This document shows, one piece after another, positions 62,303 through 64,000 of a stretch of 64,000 nucleotides of DNA. The DNA lies in contig NC_052019.1 in assembly GCF_015832195.1 (NCBI RefSeq), forward strand, positions 5,503,685-5,567,684. Direction: 5' to 3'. This DNA comes from Motacilla alba alba. Its lineage: Eukaryota; Chordata; Aves; Passeriformes; Motacillidae. How positions within the stretch are numbered: the first letter of the stretch is position 1; every line of letters begins with the position of its first letter. Under the pieces are notes generated by a model, which saw only the letters and a program-made list of their open reading frames with translations, was not told the DNA's origin and searched no databases. Made by a program: the position numbers and the translations under genes.

Positions 62303-64000
62303 CTGGAAGAAGTGAGGAGGTACAATGGGACGTGACACGAGAGTAATTAATGTCAGCCCACACCACATGAAATCAGTGCAATTAGCTATTATCCACCATC
62401 TATTTCAAGGGAAGTGTGACTGTTCCCTGAACTTCTGAGAGCCTCTACAGAGCAATGAAAAATGAAAAAACCTCAGAAAATGGCAAGGCCCTTTACAAGT
62501 AATGGAGCTACACAGGGTGCACAAAACGTGGACGGTGTTAATTCTGGTGCTGCTGTAGAGGTTAAGCACTGCAAAATTCAACGTTCACTGGTTGAAAGAC
62601 AGGACTAAATTAGGCACAATATAAGGCAGAAATAGCTCAAGTCTATTGTATTTCAATTAATAGCACTCTGAATCTTAACAATTACTGACAGTTCCTCAGC
62701 TGCACGTCAAGAAGTTTGACCAAGAACGTTTTCCAACGTCCTCATACACCAAACATGTTGTCCAAGCCACTGTGTTTGTGTGTGTGCATCTGTTGCCCTG
62801 GAGAGGGGAACTGCATCTATGGGACCTCAAAGACAGACATTATCAAGATCTCACAGTGGGGGAAGGAAAATCAGTTTAAATGTTATACTTTACCCTGCTT
62901 AAACTTTGCTTTCTGTGTTATTTTCCTACATGGACGATAAAAATATTTCTCATTTTTCTGTGTCTCTTTCACCATGACAACTCTTAATATCTGGCTCCTA
63001 AATAACATGGAAGAATTCTTAAACATACAGAGAGTAAAATGAACTGAAATTTTCAAAGCATTTTATACAAGTTTTTTTATTATTATTTAGAATTTATCCA
63101 TGCCTTTCTTGTTTTTTTGGCACTGGTTTTTTTTTTCTTTGATTCCATTTAGTCAGGCCTAAATCAATCCAATCTTTTTCTTAAGAACCTCAAGTTTCAA
63201 TGTCCTCCAGTACATCTGTTTCTCATTAGTGTTAATTAGTTCAACTATTTTCACTGTGGGGGCCCTATTAAGCAAAAAGCTTTTCACTTTTTAGCAAGGA
63301 AGTGAGGAAGTCTGCGTTCCTTAAAAAAACCAGGGTATGTGAGGCTTCTTTTCAATCAATACTAAAATGAGAAAATTAAGCATTCTTACTGTATTGGGAA
63401 GGCTTTCAAAGCAAGTCAGCCTTCTGCATTAGGATGTAGCATTAATGAGCAGTATCCACTTTCAATTTGTTGTGGTGGAAGTATCAGGAGTCTGACTTCA
63501 CTGGCAAGGCTTTGTAAAGACACAGTAACCTTTCAGTAGGAAACAGTGAAAAATGGAGTCTTTGAACTAAAAACAAGCTCTACTGTCCCCAATTTCAGGC
63601 AGTTTCAGATTTTCCTGAATCTCCACCAGGAAGGAATGAAGAGCACACTCACTAACCATGGGTGCTGAGTGGGTTTTGGGGTGGTTTCATGAGTTGGGGG
63701 GGTATAATTGTATTTTTATGATCAGTGTGCTCAGTGTGATCAGCAGTTTAATCAGGATATTATGGCAAAAAAGTACAATCCCAGCTACAAAAACAAGAGC
63801 CTGAGGTTAACAACCATAGACTAATTAGCAGATGAAGGACAAAGAACTATCATAAATAAACACTAAGACTAGTCCACAGTGCCATCAATGAGATATTAAT
63901 CTTTATTGCATCAAAAGAGCCTCCATCCTCTCCCTGCCAATATGTGCACCCACATGACAGAGTACTTCATCTTGCTGAGGTCAAGTCTATTTTTCCAAAT
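62303..64000 (-). other. RMND5A intron continuing beyond the window
   Basis: No exon matching the preceding part of RMND5A (around human residues 110-173) was found. The acceptor of the 62136-62302 exon shows that an upstream exon must exist further right. Confidence 0.6.

Overview
The window looks like a bird genome, most likely a songbird or relative (inference). The evidence is CR1 retrotransposon 3' ends, avian-style CD8 genes, small solo LTRs, and the vertebrate gene order CD8B - CD8A - RMND5A, with RMND5A tail-to-tail against CD8A. Genes are split by introns, so I built the models from splice sites and recognised protein families. All exon coordinates below were read by eye.

Left end (1 to about 5.3 kb): an endogenous retrovirus on the minus strand, cut by the window edge inside integrase. 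Gag (565 codons) ends in a single UAG. The same frame then stays open for 891 codons through protease, reverse transcriptase and RNase H to the edge. Two of the three catalytic aspartates expected in the reverse transcriptase are replaced.

8.4-14.7 kb: a complete five-exon CD8B on the plus strand. A solo LTR immediately downstream carries the first canonical AATAAA after the stop codon. 14.7-26.2 kb is intergenic, with CR1 relics and a second LTR of the same family inserted into a CR1 element.

26.2-47.7 kb: three CD8A genes in head-to-tail array. Copies 1 and 2 encode 230-residue CD8 alpha chains with the CxC motif used to bind Lck. Copy 3 has an almost identical Ig domain but a diverged 3' half. 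Its splice donor after the transmembrane exon is GT to TT, so the reading frame ends in a short tail without CxC, and its membrane segment has gained Arg and Gln. The pattern of differences indicates that copy 2 is a hybrid, with its 5' half like copy 3 and its 3' half like copy 1. That is what unequal crossing-over in intron 2 would produce. A 51-bp minisatellite in the 3' UTR has six units in copy 1 and three in copy 2.

47.7-64 kb: the 3' half of RMND5A on the minus strand (five coding exons, about residues 174-391, including the RING-like C terminus). Its upstream exons lie beyond the right edge.

Together, CD8 alpha and CD8 beta form the T-cell co-receptor for MHC class I. RMND5A is an unrelated conserved neighbour, a subunit of the CTLH/GID ubiquitin ligase.
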